A stretch of 64,000 nucleotides of DNA from Limnomonas spitsbergensis (lineage: Eukaryota > Chlorophyta > Chlorophyceae > Chlamydomonadales): contig JAYJMM010000108.1 of assembly GCA_037349105.1 (NCBI GenBank), positions 401,001 to 465,000 of the forward strand, written 5' to 3'. The notes beneath the pieces are model-generated. The model was not told the origin of the DNA. It did not search any database and was given only the letters and a program-made list of their open reading frames with translations. Positions 34,401 to 45,200 of the stretch are shown here, in pieces; position 1 is the first letter of the stretch, and each line of letters begins with the position of its first letter. Position numbers and translations under genes: made by a program.

Positions 34401-34968
34401 TCTGCTCCGCAACTCTGGCCCAGATTCACATTATTGTATGCAATATTAAACGCTTGCCTGCCATTCCCCCCCCCTAGTTTATTAATTATTTTCTCTGTTT
34501 GTCCACTACGCGCTGCCTGGCTCTAGTGGGTGGCTGCACAGACATAAAACTGATGTAACAACTTCTTGTCACACCAGGATACCCACTATCTGCCGGACCC
34601 ACCTGCTGCCCATGCATGGTCGTCCTGACCCCCCATAATCTCATCCATGCAAACGAGGCAGTGGCCGAAAGCAGAAGCAGCGTTATCAGGGCCAGGATGA
34701 TGGGCACCAGACGGCCTGACTGCAGTGCCAGCATCACCCTCAGAGCATAGCCCTTCGAAAGTTTCCTCCAGACGTTCAGGTCCTTGGCGGAGGAGGGGTA
34801 GGAGATGCTGCTGCTGCTACTGCCGTTGGGGACTCTGGGTGAGTAGTCCAGGTCGGGGGCATGCTCAGCCGCGGTGTCTTTATTTAACACTGCAGCATGG
34901 CTGCTAGTGGTCAAACTGCTGCTGCTGCTGCTCGTGGGAACGTTGATACTCGAGCGCGAGCGGTGCAT
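27838..34968 (-). CDS. GDA1/CD39-family apyrase (nucleoside di/triphosphatase) with two membrane helices
   Basis: Eleven exons, all phases closing to 698 residues: 34968-34603, 33441-33235, 32349-32128, 31515-31353, 30796-30670, 30296-30230, 30124-29678, 29293-29205, 28806-28665, 28374-28294, 28023-27838. Apyrase conserved regions appear in order: ACR1 YIDGGSSGTRVHVF, ACR2 LLATAGLRLV, ACR3 VIGGEMEGVYAWTGANY, ACR4 HGVMELGGASFQITF, and an ACR5-like AVENLFWTAKALGL. An N-terminal helix (residues 87-108, after a Ser-rich cytosolic tail) and a C-terminal helix (about 663-681, followed by RRRRG) give the CD39-type two-helix topology. The catalytic domain would then be lumenal or extracellular, hydrolysing nucleoside di- and triphosphates. 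Exon 7 carries a low-complexity Ser/Gly/Arg insertion of about 90 residues. Start: first ATG of an uninterrupted frame. Several introns hold decayed copies of neighbouring splice junctions. Confidence 0.87.
28408..28446. repeat. (CAG)13 triplet run in an apyrase intron
   Basis: About 13 uninterrupted CAG units on the plus strand (CTG on the gene strand), 34 bp upstream of the exon 10 acceptor at 28374. It forms part of the pyrimidine/CTG-rich approach to that splice site. Confidence 0.95.
29590..29635 (-). repeat. Decayed copy of apyrase exon 7 end plus donor
   Basis: On the plus strand cctcacatgcagtgtggact and cacatacagccctcc parallel the real exon 7 end at 29,672-29,705 (cctcacctgcagcgtggcct and cacatgcagcccgag). 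The copy lies about 80 bp into the following intron. Confidence 0.8.
32040..32135 (-). repeat. Short tandem copies of the apyrase exon 3 donor
   Basis: The gene-strand sequence around the donor, tgttgcaggtgaggcggg, is followed by further 18-bp versions (tgttgcatttgaggcggg, then tgttgcaggga). The donor region itself has thus been duplicated into the intron two or three times. Confidence 0.7.
33473..33530 (-). repeat. Decayed copy of apyrase exon 2 acceptor and ACR1 start
   Basis: The gene strand reads tgcccag then gcacaccttttggatgacat tgacggtggccacagcgggt. The real junction (from 33441) reads tgcccag then gcccactttgcggtgtacat tgatggcggcagcagcggga. The copy sits about 83 bp upstream of the true exon and encodes a degenerate ACR1 (DIDGGHSGSRSH). 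Confidence 0.87.
33805..33905. repeat. Tandem duplication in apyrase intron 1
   Basis: The 22-bp string beginning ctgcaggccagttcctagtc occurs twice about 62 bp apart, with matching upstream context (cagcaatgg / cagcgatcg). It lies well inside the 1.16-kb intron between exons 1 and 2. Confidence 0.8.
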
Positions 34969-35228
34969 GCCATCATCAGCTCCAATCGTAGGATCGAACT
35001 AGCGACGTAGGCAGTAGCTACCAGGCAGGTCAGCTCCTCTACGTTAGGTGAAGATCACTATTTCGCAGCTTTTTAATTGTTTAGAGTTTACCAGCACAAT
35101 GCGTCCCCTGTCCATTCCTCCCGATATCCAGGGGAGAAGGGTGGCTGGAGCCTAGAATTCAGGTGCAAGCTCTCTAAAAGAAAAACAAGGGTAAGCGAGG
35201 AAGGATGGGCACACCGACTCCCCAGACT

Positions 35229-35267
35229 GAAAGAAAACACCTAACCGTGGCTTAAGGAATACGGATT
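35229..35267 (-). mobile_element. Tiny retrotransposon 3'-end fragment
   Basis: gaaagaaaacacctaaccgt then ggcttaaggaatacggatt matches the 3' terminus of the two larger elements (gaaagaaaacgcctgagcgt then ggcttgaggaatacgggatt), including the (TTTC)-type tail on the minus strand. It is an extreme 5' truncation in the same orientation. Confidence 0.75.
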
Positions 35268-36117
35268 ACTGAGCCCACAGGCATATGCTAGGCAGATCCT
35301 CGGCATCTGACAGTGTGGAACTGAGAGGGCTTTGGTCCTGACTTGTGGGAAGGCCCTCCCCACCCTGCTCCACGATTGGTCGGAAAACAACAGTAAAACA
35401 CACATTCAGAACCTTGAAACCGCCATAACTCTTTAAATATTAAGCGGCTGACGGCGAACCATTAAGAAGATCAGATCAGTAAGTAATCAGAGCTGCTGCT
35501 GTGCGGCAAGAAAAACGGCAGAGCAGCACACACGCCGTCTTCAAGAGAGAATGACAGCAAGACGGACTGGTAGCTGGTCCAGCCGTAGTATCCAGCAGGT
35601 GCATCACCTTGCCAGGAGATCCCAACTCAAGGCATGCCCCACCGGGCCATAATCTTTTGCATGACTTATTTGCATGGCTGCATGCACTCTGGCATGCACT
35701 TGTCATGCCTTCTTCACCCAACAACCAAGGGGTCCTGAAAGGTCATGAATCAAGCCAAGGTCGGGCTTTCAGATTATAGTGGCTGCAGTCCCTACACTAT
35801 GCCAGCTGTCCTTGCGCGCTACGCGGAAGTCATGACGTGGCCACATGATAGCAACGCACACCGTGCCATGTGAGTAATTAATGCCAGGGCTTGTGTTTCC
35901 CCATATGTGTAATTGTGTAGTATAGGGTACTGTATTTTGAACTCATATTCTGGATTATGACCAACTTCCGACTTTTCATCACGCCCAGTGCGTGTCTGGC
36001 CAGGGGTAGCCACTGATCCCGAAGCATTCTTATAGCCCTGCAGCTGTGTTGCGCCGATCTGCATTATGTGCAGTGATCACCTTGCGCCAATCGTGCGTCC
36101 CTACATTGACTCTCGTT

Positions 36118-36690
36118 GTTGTGTCATGATTTCCTTTCTCCTCTGCCCGTAATTTCTCCTCTGCCCGTAATTTCTCTTCCTCCCGACCAGACAGTCGGGT
36201 GCTTACGGGGTCGGGCCTTTTCAGCATGGCTCAGAGTTGTAAGGTCATTGACTCTGGCTACCGGCTTGAGGAGTTTAGGCTCGTCAAGGTTTCGTCCCTC
36301 AGCTACTCAATAGCAGAAGTCCACCTGCCTGAAATGAGTGGTATAGTGCCCACTGAATTTAGTGAACGAAGCGTGCCCACCGTTGCAGCAGGTACACATG
36401 TGGTGATTTGCAGGTCACCCTTAAAGTGCACAAGTGGCAGACAGGGAAAAGGAACGTCTTGACACACGTCGTCCGCTTTTCCCAGGTGTACCGGGGCAGG
36501 TATGGTTGGAATGTCCTAGCCTGTGCGGAAGATGTGGTAGATGGCCTTGATGACGGGGATTCCTTTGAACGCCCGTAGATGCCCACCTCTCCTCTGTCCC
36601 TTTACCCCCCCCATCTTGCCTGAACCCATGATTTCCCCCTGAGCCTTTTTGAGCAGGGTCCGAGGGTGTGACGTCATTGACTACCGGTAG
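36118..36690 (+). repeat. Two partial copies of dispersed repeat family A
   Basis: 36,118-36,250 and 36,590-36,690 both carry a pyrimidine-rich stretch, then a form of cctttt(t)gagcagggtccgag, then gtcattgact and ctaccgg. They are related to the longer copies at 53.28-53.51 kb and, inverted, at 40.23-40.60 kb. Confidence 0.6.
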
Positions 36691-37226
36691 TTAAAGTTTG
36701 AACCTGGCTAATCGGCAGGGTATTCATCCTGATTGTTATAGTGTCAGAAAATATGCTTCCAAGTGTTGTCTTGCTGCCATTATACAAATGTGGGTTGTTT
36801 GCATGCCCTAAAGAGCAAAAAGCCTTAGCTTGAGACCTTTTCAGGTTGCATGCTGCTCAAATACTGGCTTCAATTGAGGGTGGGCAGCCATGAGGGCGAA
36901 AAATAAATACCCTGGACATGCCCCAACAAAAAAACTAAAAACAAGTGAATCAAAATACGAGCAATCTGAAACCGATACTCATCATGCTGCAAGTCAAAGT
37001 TAATGCAAATTACCAATGACCTATGCTATAACTATCTTAGACCAAATGAGGATTGACAATTTATGATGCTACATCAGGCCGGCAAACCCCCTTGGTCGTA
37101 AGCGTGTCATTCTGCAGATACATCAGGAAATAGCAGCCATGCATGCCCAGCAGCCAGCAGGGCATTCCGTAGCTCTCGAAGTCCTTATGAAGGCACCTTC
37201 CCTGTGCCTCATGCATGAATGCCATG

Positions 37227-38947
37227 TCACACCAACCCCAGAATCTCCAGCATTTTGGCCATGCTTATCCTCTTGCCATCATACTCGGTTACAATGGACG
37301 TCTTCCACTTTCTGTGATGCTTCATCCCCGCCATCCTCTCCATCGCTGAGGCGGACATGCGCTTCCCATCCACCTCCATGCAAGGGCATCCCATAACGGA
37401 GTGCTCTCTGGCCGCAGCATATATCTGCACAAGAAATACACCTTCCAGCGCCACGTTGTTGTTGCTGAAAACAACCATACGCTCAGACCTTGGCGGTACC
37501 ACAGAGGCCGCAGGAGCCTCAGAAACAGGATCTTCAGCAGCAGTCCCACTGGTTGTCAGCAGAGCACCTCCAGCATTTGGCCCTGCTTCCCTCCTCTCTG
37601 TCCCATGCCCCCCAAAAGGCCCCATCAGCAGCTTCCTGCACGCTTTGTTGGCCTTGGTTTCTCGAGCACATGTCAGCAGCCGCTTCGCCATCCCTCCCGC
37701 CACGAATATTTTGGTTGGGACAGGGGTCATCCGACGACCGAAACCCTGAGGAAAGCAATAGAGGAGGAGTACAGATGATGGTCAGGAGGCAGAGGGGGGT
37801 CGTAAGGCTGATACTGGGACACTGCCTGCGGGCCTGGAATAAATATCTGCAAGCCTAGGCTATGAGTTCTCAAGGCCAAAATAATAACAAGAGCTCAAGT
37901 GCTGCCATGTGGATGCAAGATTGCAGGGTTTGGTTTCTCATCTATTGAAGTCCTCCCACCTCTTTGGCCCCCATGCGCGGTGCTTCGGCTGGCTCCTTCT
38001 CCTTTGCGCTGCTGCCCACCAACTTGGACCGTCGTTCCTGTCGGCGGCGCCGGTCTGCATTGTTGTATTCTTGGCTAGCATCGCAAAGTTGCTTGGCCAG
38101 GTCGTCAGGGATGTCCATCTCAGTCATTCGCTGCTTGGCTCCCTCTTGATGAACACCTGCGGCTGTTGCTTGGCCGCTGCACCCTGGGAGTACCCTCTCC
38201 CCAGCATCTTGATGTGATACGCCGGGGGGAGCGACAAGCTGGGGGCAAGGCTGGCCTGCTGCCAGCTCCACATCAAAGGCACGAATGCCTGAGGGTGGCA
38301 TGGACTTAAAACCAGCAGCATGCTCCTGACATGCAGCCTCCTCCGCTGCTGGAGCATCCTCCTCAGATGCCTCCTCATCATCAGAAACAGCCTGCACTGT
38401 GGCTTCAGCCGCCGCCTCAGATACTTCCGCCTCAGATGCCTCCTCCTCGGCTGCAGTCTCAACTTGAACGTCAACACGGGCTCCAAGCAGACACAAATCA
38501 TCCTCATACACGGGGACCAATCGCCTCTGCTGCATCACTCCTGAAACAGCACACATATGAAAAATTACACTGTAGGTGGGTGAGCAGCAGGCATGTAAAG
38601 CAGAGAAGTCATGCCATACAGTCTCAAAGAGCAAACATAGCAGACTGAAGGCCTGGTGAGCCTTCTGCCCTTCTGCAATACTCACCAATGCGTGCCCTTG
38701 GCATCCTCTGTTTTCTAGGCTGTGCTAGCATGGATCGTCTCCTCACAGTGCCCATGCGTCCAAAACTAGGGGACCAGAATGCAAAATGCGAGCTTCTGTA
38801 CCTGCGGAGTACCGGTACAAGCAACCAAGGCAATCAGTGATGATTGTTTCGAAATAAAACTCAGGAGCCAGCACTTCTTACGATTCTCAGTTTCGGATGG
38901 GCTCACCTCGTTTTCTTCCTGTGCTGTGTTTCTTCCGAACGTGCCAT
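37227..38947 (-). CDS. SAND-domain (VARL/RegA-like) putative DNA-binding protein
   Basis: Four exons: 38947-38907, 38801-38686, 38540-37960 and 37745-37227, closing to 418 residues ending in TGA. The N-terminus is basic (HRKKTRYRSSH, VRRRSMLAQPRKQR). A long acidic, Ala/Glu-rich middle follows, then a basic patch (NNADRRRRQERRSK). The C-terminus carries the SAND-like domain: CPCMEVDGKRMSASAMERMA, then RKWKTSIVTEYDGKRISMAK. The CxC, MSxSxxE and RKWKxSI pattern is that of the VARL (volvocine RegA-like) branch of SAND proteins, where RKWK replaces animal KDWK. These proteins act as nuclear transcriptional regulators; the target here is unknown. The start ATG at 38947 gives a 13-codon first exon with good donor and acceptor; an earlier in-frame start was not excluded. 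Confidence 0.78.
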
Positions 38948-40224
38948 CAATGGATCGCACTTATCGTCGACAATTTGATTTTGATTTCCCCAGGGTTCTG
39001 CTTCTATCATATTATTACCCTGCCAGCGCAAAGATAGGAAAACAGAGGACTCTAGAAAGCCTTGCCAGAAAGCGTTGCAAGGCGTTTAGAGAAGAGCCCC
39101 TGATGCTCCGTTTGTTTGAACCTCTGATTTTAACCAATGCCCTACTGCCGTCTTAAGTCCTTTCAATTTATACGGCAGCGGTTCTCGATTTTATTACCGG
39201 TGGGAGTTATAAAGTTGGTTTTCATTCTGTAGCCAGTGAAGCAGCATAACAGCAGTTGCTATGATCAAAGCAATGACTTCCTATAGAAAGGTCCTCAAAT
39301 TCACAGACAACTCACGCTGCAGCCCTCTGGCATCACCAACAGGGGGCAGCGTGTCAGAAAGGGGGGGCCTCCACTGGGCTGGCAAAGGAGAACTAACTCC
39401 GAAGGGACCATTAACCTTGCCCTGCGTCGGCATATCACACTGCTGCTGCCAAGGCTGCTGCTTCTGTCTACACTAGCGCTCTTGCATGACCTTCAACTGC
39501 TGCTGCGGCAACATCCGTGAGCCTGCCACAAATCGTATCCCCGGATGCAGCGACACAAGCGACCCCTTTGCTAAAATTTGACGTTTGTCATTTGTGAACC
39601 AGCTACATAAGCAAAGCCACACGAAGCGCACTGTTGAGTTCATTGGCATTGACCCCTCTCACACCCCAGAACTCTGATTTTTGACTGAGCAATTAAAGCT
39701 TGACTAGACTCCTGAGGCTAAGGGGCAGGGAAGTCAGCGAGGGGTCGTTAAACATATTTGTGATGATGGGGGTCTTAAATCCCCCCCACCCGCCCCCTCG
39801 GGAAAAACCAGATGGGAAAGCAATATTTGTGTAAGCCTTCAGTTGAAGGTATTGAGCCACACTGTTATTATCTTCCTTCCGTCAAATGCAATTGATTGAC
39901 ATCATATAATGTGGCATGCATATGCACCTGGCCCCCCGGCATGCAGAATGCTAGTGTGCTGCCTGAGCCCTCTCGTTTCTGGAGGCTCTTTATCGTTTGC
40001 AAGGATAGTTGGCTAGGGAATCATATCCTGAGTACCCTGACTACTGCAATTCTCAGTTCCCTGAGTTTCCAATGGACGTAGCTTCCTTGTGTGTTGATTC
40101 ATCACTTAGCTGCTTTATATAAGTTATATCAGAAGAAGCGCACTGCTGAGCTGATTGGAGTAGCCCCTGGCCTGCCCCCTAATAAGACTTTCGGCTAACA
40201 ATTCGTATTTATTTTCCTATGAAA

Positions 40225-40600
40225 CTAACGGCTCGGAGGCAGAGGGGGGCCAAAATAGTGAAGTCGTACGTATTATTGTCAATAACGTTACACCTCTGGG
40301 CCCGCTCAAAGCTCGGCCGTGTGGGCGCCCAACTGTTCAGAAGGGAGGAAAGAAAACACGAAAAAGGAAGAAGGGGGGATAGGAACAAAAGGAGAGGCCG
40401 GGAAGGCAGAGAAGACCAAGTCCGACACCTGAGTTCCACTAGAGACTTACCCTCAACAAAGCCTCTGAGAAAAGAAAAGTCCACAAAAGCAGGCGTATAT
40501 CACCCCTGCTTGGCCGCGAGGGCGCCCCACTGATCAGAAGGGAGAAGAGAAGAAACTAAAAAGGGGGCAAACAACAAAAAAAGAAAGGAACAAAAGTACG
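40225..40600 (-). repeat. Dispersed repeat family A, inverted copy plus a tandem partial
   Basis: Read on the minus strand, this aligns with 53.28-53.51 kb: tcaggtgtcggacttg versus tcaggtgccggacttg, cccggcctctccttttgttc versus cccggcctctcctttcgtcc, and ttgggcgccc...gggcccagaggtgtaac versus ttgggcacct...gggcccagaggtgtag. A second partial copy (40,495-40,600, cttctgatcagtggggcgcc on the minus strand) adjoins it. Confidence 0.7.
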
Positions 40601-40764
40601 GATTGTTGTAATGAGCGCCTGCGTGGCGCTTTGCCCAAATGACCCGTGGTGGTGGAGTGTTGCAATACTTGAAGCATGCGTCATTGTTTCTGTCAGTGGG
40701 TATTGGACCACTTTTGCTGAGCCGCCTAGCGGCCACCCTTGGGCTGATTGCCACCAAATCTGGA

Positions 40765-40860
40765 CTGGCCTCTGGTTGGTGGCCCAAGCAGGGTTGGCGG
40801 CAACAAGGACTTGAGACCGGGGGCTGCGGTGTAGCTGAAATGTAGCTGATAGCGGTATAC
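40765..40860 (-). repeat. Dispersed repeat family B, inverted copy
   Basis: The minus strand reads tatcagctacatttcagcta, a spacer of about 45 bp, then aaccctgcttgggccacc. This is the same order of modules as at 24,591-24,680 on the plus strand. Confidence 0.55.
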
Positions 40861-41666
40861 CTCTCACTGGAAAAAACTGGCATGCATGTGCCGCATCCGC
40901 AGGGGGTGTTCATGGAATATGTTATGTGGTTCAAGGTCTGCCAGTTTTGCACATAAGTCGTGCATTGCTTGTTGCCCTCCTGTCTGTTATGCAACATGTG
41001 CGGCACTACTCTGCATTACTTACCGCGTTTCTGCTTATTTAGCAGCATCTGCCTTCCGCTGCTCCTTGTTCAAGGTAATTTCCTGCCATTTTGCCATCGA
41101 GCAGTGCACATCGTGTTGTCTTTCTGCCTGTTTCTCAGCACCCGGCGTGCACTGTTTGCTACAGTTGTGCTTGTTGAACAAAATCTGCGGTATGCTGCTC
41201 GGCTGTCTTACAAGGAAGCCCATCATTGCAACATGGGCCGCATGCATAAGTTGAGAGCCCAAACAGCCAAACGTGTTACCGGTACGTCATTGCCATGCAT
41301 GAATTGCGTCACCGACGAAATTCTTAATTCGTCGACTTTGCTGCTATCACTTTCTTCCGCGCTGAACATCACACGCAACGCAGCGCCCAATCTCAAGCAA
41401 CCCAACAAACAGCTTCCAAATGAGTCCCCATCACCATCGGCCGCGACACCTCGGGAGCCCCCAGCCTCCGGCAACCCCCCGTGCGTGTCGATATTCGCCC
41501 CCCCCTCCGGCCACGCCCACCCCCGGCAGGCCGTTGCGCGTCGAATCTTATTTACTATTCCAATCAACTGTGCACGGTACAAACTCGCGAAAATTTTGCG
41601 TGGCAACTACTGCTTGTTTGACAGCATCTGCCGTGCATTGCTTCCCGTATGCCTGTATTGAAGCAT

Positions 41667-42032
41667 CTACCGCGCAGTGCTTTCGATCTCACTTCCTATG
41701 TCGTTGCTCCACCTTTCCACGGTGTACAACCCCGAGACGGTCATCAGACAGCTATAGAGCTTTCCGAAGTCCAAACCACTGCCTGTGCCGGTCGTAGCTG
41801 GCGAGGCATTCAACACTAGAGGCTGTAATTCACCAATGGCTGGCTTCTGTGTCGAAGTGTGCTGTCCCTGCTGCTGCCACACCGCGGGACCATGTCCGAA
41901 GTCCAGACGACTGCCTACTTCGCTTCTTAACAGTTGATCGGCGGCCGGCTGATAAGCATTTGCGCTAAAAATAAATGCATCGGTTGCGAAATGAGCTCGC
42001 AGTCGAGTTTCGAAACGTCGACAAAGCCCCAT
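41667..42032 (-). CDS. Candidate exon of an unknown gene
   Basis: Open frame of 121 codons from an ATG at 42032, just downstream of the retrotransposon 3' end. It contains an internal motif repeat (GSRLDFGHGPAV and GSGLDFGKLYS). Codon use looks plausible but there is no family match and no confirmed splice partner. It may be a first exon whose upstream region was disturbed by the insertion. Confidence 0.2.
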   Translation of the reverse strand: MGLCRRFETRLRAHFATDAFIFSANAYQPAADQLLRSEVGSRLDFGHGPAVWQQQGQHTSTQKPAIGELQPLVLNASPATTGTGSGLDFGKLYSCLMTVSGLYTVERWSNDIGSEIESTAR

Positions 42033-42203
42033 ACTTCAACTGAAATCGGTTAGCAATCCCTTTCCGTTTCTTCCTCGGGTACTGTACAGTAATAGATTTT
42101 TTAACTTTTCTCCTCCCCCCCTCGACGAGCAGATGGGCATTCCTGGAAATAGTCCTGGTGTGTGTGGGGGGGTAGTAAAGTTTATCATGTTTGCATGACG
42201 GGG

Positions 42204-45200
42204 AAAGAAAGAAAGAAAGAAAACGCCTGAGCGTGGCTTGAGGAATACGGGATTTTAAATGCCGTACACCGGGAGACAAAAACCTGGTGGTTAAGGAGGG
42301 TCGTCAAGGGGTATCGGACAATAATGGGCAGGGGAGTTTTCCAGATGGCGTCGCTGACGAAGGATGTTTACATGGCAGCGTATGGTATGCTTCGTGAGAC
42401 GGCTGAGGACGGAGGAGATGTCGTGTTTGGAGACACCGAGCATGCTAAGGATTTTATCGGCAGGACGAAAGAGGAAGCCTGCGGTGCCCAGAAGGATGAT
42501 ATGTGTATGAGAAGAAGGCGGGGAAGGATGAGGGGGGGGGAAGGGCACGGTCGGCGAAGGATCAGGGGGAAGGGCAGGATGGAGAACGGGTGCCAATGAA
42601 ACTGTCCAACCATTATGTTTGAGGAGAAGGATAAGATTTAAATGTTGTTCTGACTTACGGGCATGGCATTGTTCGAAAGAAAATTCGGAGGTGTAACCAA
42701 CTTCAACAACGTGTATAGTGCAAGTCCTCTGGAGCCGAGACATAGTTTGTGAGCTAGAGAGTTGACCAGCGCGGTAAAGACGAAGGAATTCGGAATGTGG
42801 GAGACCTTGGACAATAAGCAAATCCGGTCGCAATTTGTCACAGTAATCAAAGGTGTCAGGGAAAGTGGGGGGTCGTCGGGGCACTAGCCAACGTGGGAGA
42901 CGGGTGTCATAGACCCCGAAGGGAAGGTTAGCACGGGAAGTGGCATCCATGATAGTAAAAGAGGAGCCTAGGGAGCCATTAGCAATAGCAGTTTGGATGA
43001 TGCATACAGCTCGGTTGTGTCGAGCAATGTATGAGGCGGACATGGAGGAATGAGCACAACCGCCTAAAAGATGGCCAGGGGTATCATTGGGATGGGAGCA
43101 TATGGGACAGTGGGGGGTGGTGCGAGTGCCTACAGCCGTTTTGTAAGGGCGGTTCATATGCATGGCTGTAGATGCAGTCCACAGGGTATTGGTGCGCGAT
43201 TTGAGGATGTTGCGAATACCACTAAAGGGCAGACCCATGTGCCATAGGATGGGAAGGTAGGAGGCGAGGGCAGAGGCAACGAGGACTTGCATGCGGACAT
43301 AGCGCAAGGGCAGAGGGGGAGAAGTAGGACCATCTGTTAGAAGGGGGCAGTTTCGGGACATGTGTTCCTTCAAAGAATGGGTAAGGTCTGATGCAAACCA
43401 CGGTTCGTCCGTGTCATGGGGGGGTGGGAGGCATGGCCATGCAGGTAAGTGTGCGAAGTGTTGGACATCTGAGGTGCATGTGAAGTCGCATTGGTCGGGG
43501 GATTTGAGGGCGAGTGCAGCACCCTTATCTGCGAGTTCATTGCCAATGATGCCGATGTGAGATTTGACCTTGTACAGGTGAAAATGGTGGCGGAGGCGTA
43601 GCCTGGTAAGGATGAGAGCACGAATGTCGAGGAGAAGGGGGGCGTGTTTACATTCAAGCAAAGTGTGCGGGTGGCGAAGGGCCTTCTGCGTATCATAGAG
43701 AGAAACCAAGGAATCTGAGAAAATGGTAAGATCACCGGTGTGGTGTAAGGCGGCATGAATGAGGGCAGCATGGATGCCAGCAAGCTCAGCCCGTGTAATA
43801 GTGTTGGTTTCAGCCCGGCCATCGGGGTGGACTGTGTAGGTAGTGCTGTCTTGAGTACAATAGAAGGCCGCACCCGTGGCTGTGCCTTTGCCAGGTGTAG
43901 ATAGGGCCGAGCCATCGGTGTAATATGCCGGTATATCGTGCCAACGGAGGGGGAAGGAGGGGGCGTAGGGTGTGTGGGTTGTCGTGCTTGGCTGGGCTGA
44001 GGGTGGAGGTGCAAGTATTGTGGTGGGCAGAGGAAGGAGATTTGCCTGGCCAAAACCGGACGGGAGCAAGTGGCGAGAAGGGTGGGAGGAGCCCGGGGCC
44101 AAAGTAGGAGCAAGATATGGGAAAGTACGGGTTGTGTCCCCAAGAGTATTGGAGATGAGGAGGAGGAGAAGGTCAAATTTCGGCATGCCTGCGTTAGGAA
44201 TATCGGCCGGAGTGAGATGGTCGGGGGGAAGAAAAGGTAAATGGGTGTGGTGGAGGTTGGTGTAAGAGATATGGCGATGGCCTGATTTAAGGAGGGTCAT
44301 GAATTTGGCCTGTTTCCAATTGGGAACAACGATGAATGTCGATGTAGGTATGTGGGGTTGTGTTTGAAGTGATGCCAACGACCATCGGATAGCCCTGAGC
44401 AATGCAGGACCAGAAAAAGGAGGCTCGACCAAGGAGGTGCCTGTCCATGGGGTGGAATAAGGTTGATAGAGAGCCCCAAATAAGCAGTCTTTCTCACGAA
44501 GTGAGGAATATTGAAGGGCTGAAAATGGGACAGAGAGGGGTGAAGAGAAACGGTGGATCGTGAGGGGCATGATAGCAGAGATATCAGTGTGGAGGCTTGC
44601 AGGTGTGACCCAATGGGCATTGATGGCAGGGGGTGGGAGTAATGGTGAATGTTTGCCAGTGCGTGAGGTAGTGTTGGGGCGTTGGGGAGAGGTATTGGAG
44701 AGGCGGTATCGGAGGAGTAAGGAGGCAAGATCGTGTGCGAAGGACCCGTCAGTGAGGCGTGCGAAGTCAGTTGGGTGTGTGGTGCGGATGCGGTCATAGC
44801 ACGCGCGTAGCCAGAGGAGGCGGCGGACAGGAATGTGACCAACATAAGTGCCATTGGGTCGGTATACAAATGCCCTGTTGAGATGGGTCTGGGCCATAGG
44901 GGTGGAGAGGGTTGGCGTAGGGAAGGGTGTTTGTGTGGTAGGATAACGGAGTCCAATTTGGATAGTGAAGGAGAGGGGTGGGAGGATGTCGTAATCGGGG
45001 TGAACTGGTGAGGTATGGATGACGAGGTGGGAATCGATGAGTGATTGGTCTAGTAGATAATTGGGGTCTTCACCCGGAGGCGGGGGGAAAGGGGTGACCG
45101 AGGGAAAAGGATCCCTAGACCATGTGCCTTGCTGTTGGAGATTGGTGAGATGTGTGTCGAGGGGATGAACCGGCTCAAGCGCAGTGTCAAGCATGTGGAG

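Larger units (their letters stand above)
34969..37226. other. Intergenic, repeat-bearing; no gene recognised
   Basis: Between the apyrase start and the SAND gene stop. It contains a 40-bp relic of the retrotransposon 3' end (35,229-35,267) and two partial copies of a dispersed repeat (36,118-36,250 and 36,590-36,690). Nothing else is supportable. Confidence 0.5.
38948..41666. other. Intergenic, repeat-bearing; no firm gene
   Basis: Contains an inverted copy of dispersed repeat family A (40.23-40.60 kb), a family B copy (about 40.76-40.86 kb) and a diverged duplicate pair at 39,600-39,680 and 40,110-40,200. A minus-strand open stretch at 41,370-41,281 (FSAEESDSSKVDELRISSV) ends in a donor-like ccggtaac and could be an exon of an unrecognised gene, but nothing downstream supports it. 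A 69-codon plus-strand frame starting at 38,950 is probably chance. Confidence 0.4.

Noticed and set aside
38124..38648. Off-frame open frames over the SAND gene's third exon (Arg/Leu-rich or Gln/Pro-rich)
   Set aside because: Shadows of the acidic Ala/Glu-rich coding frame that is fixed by splice phases on both sides.
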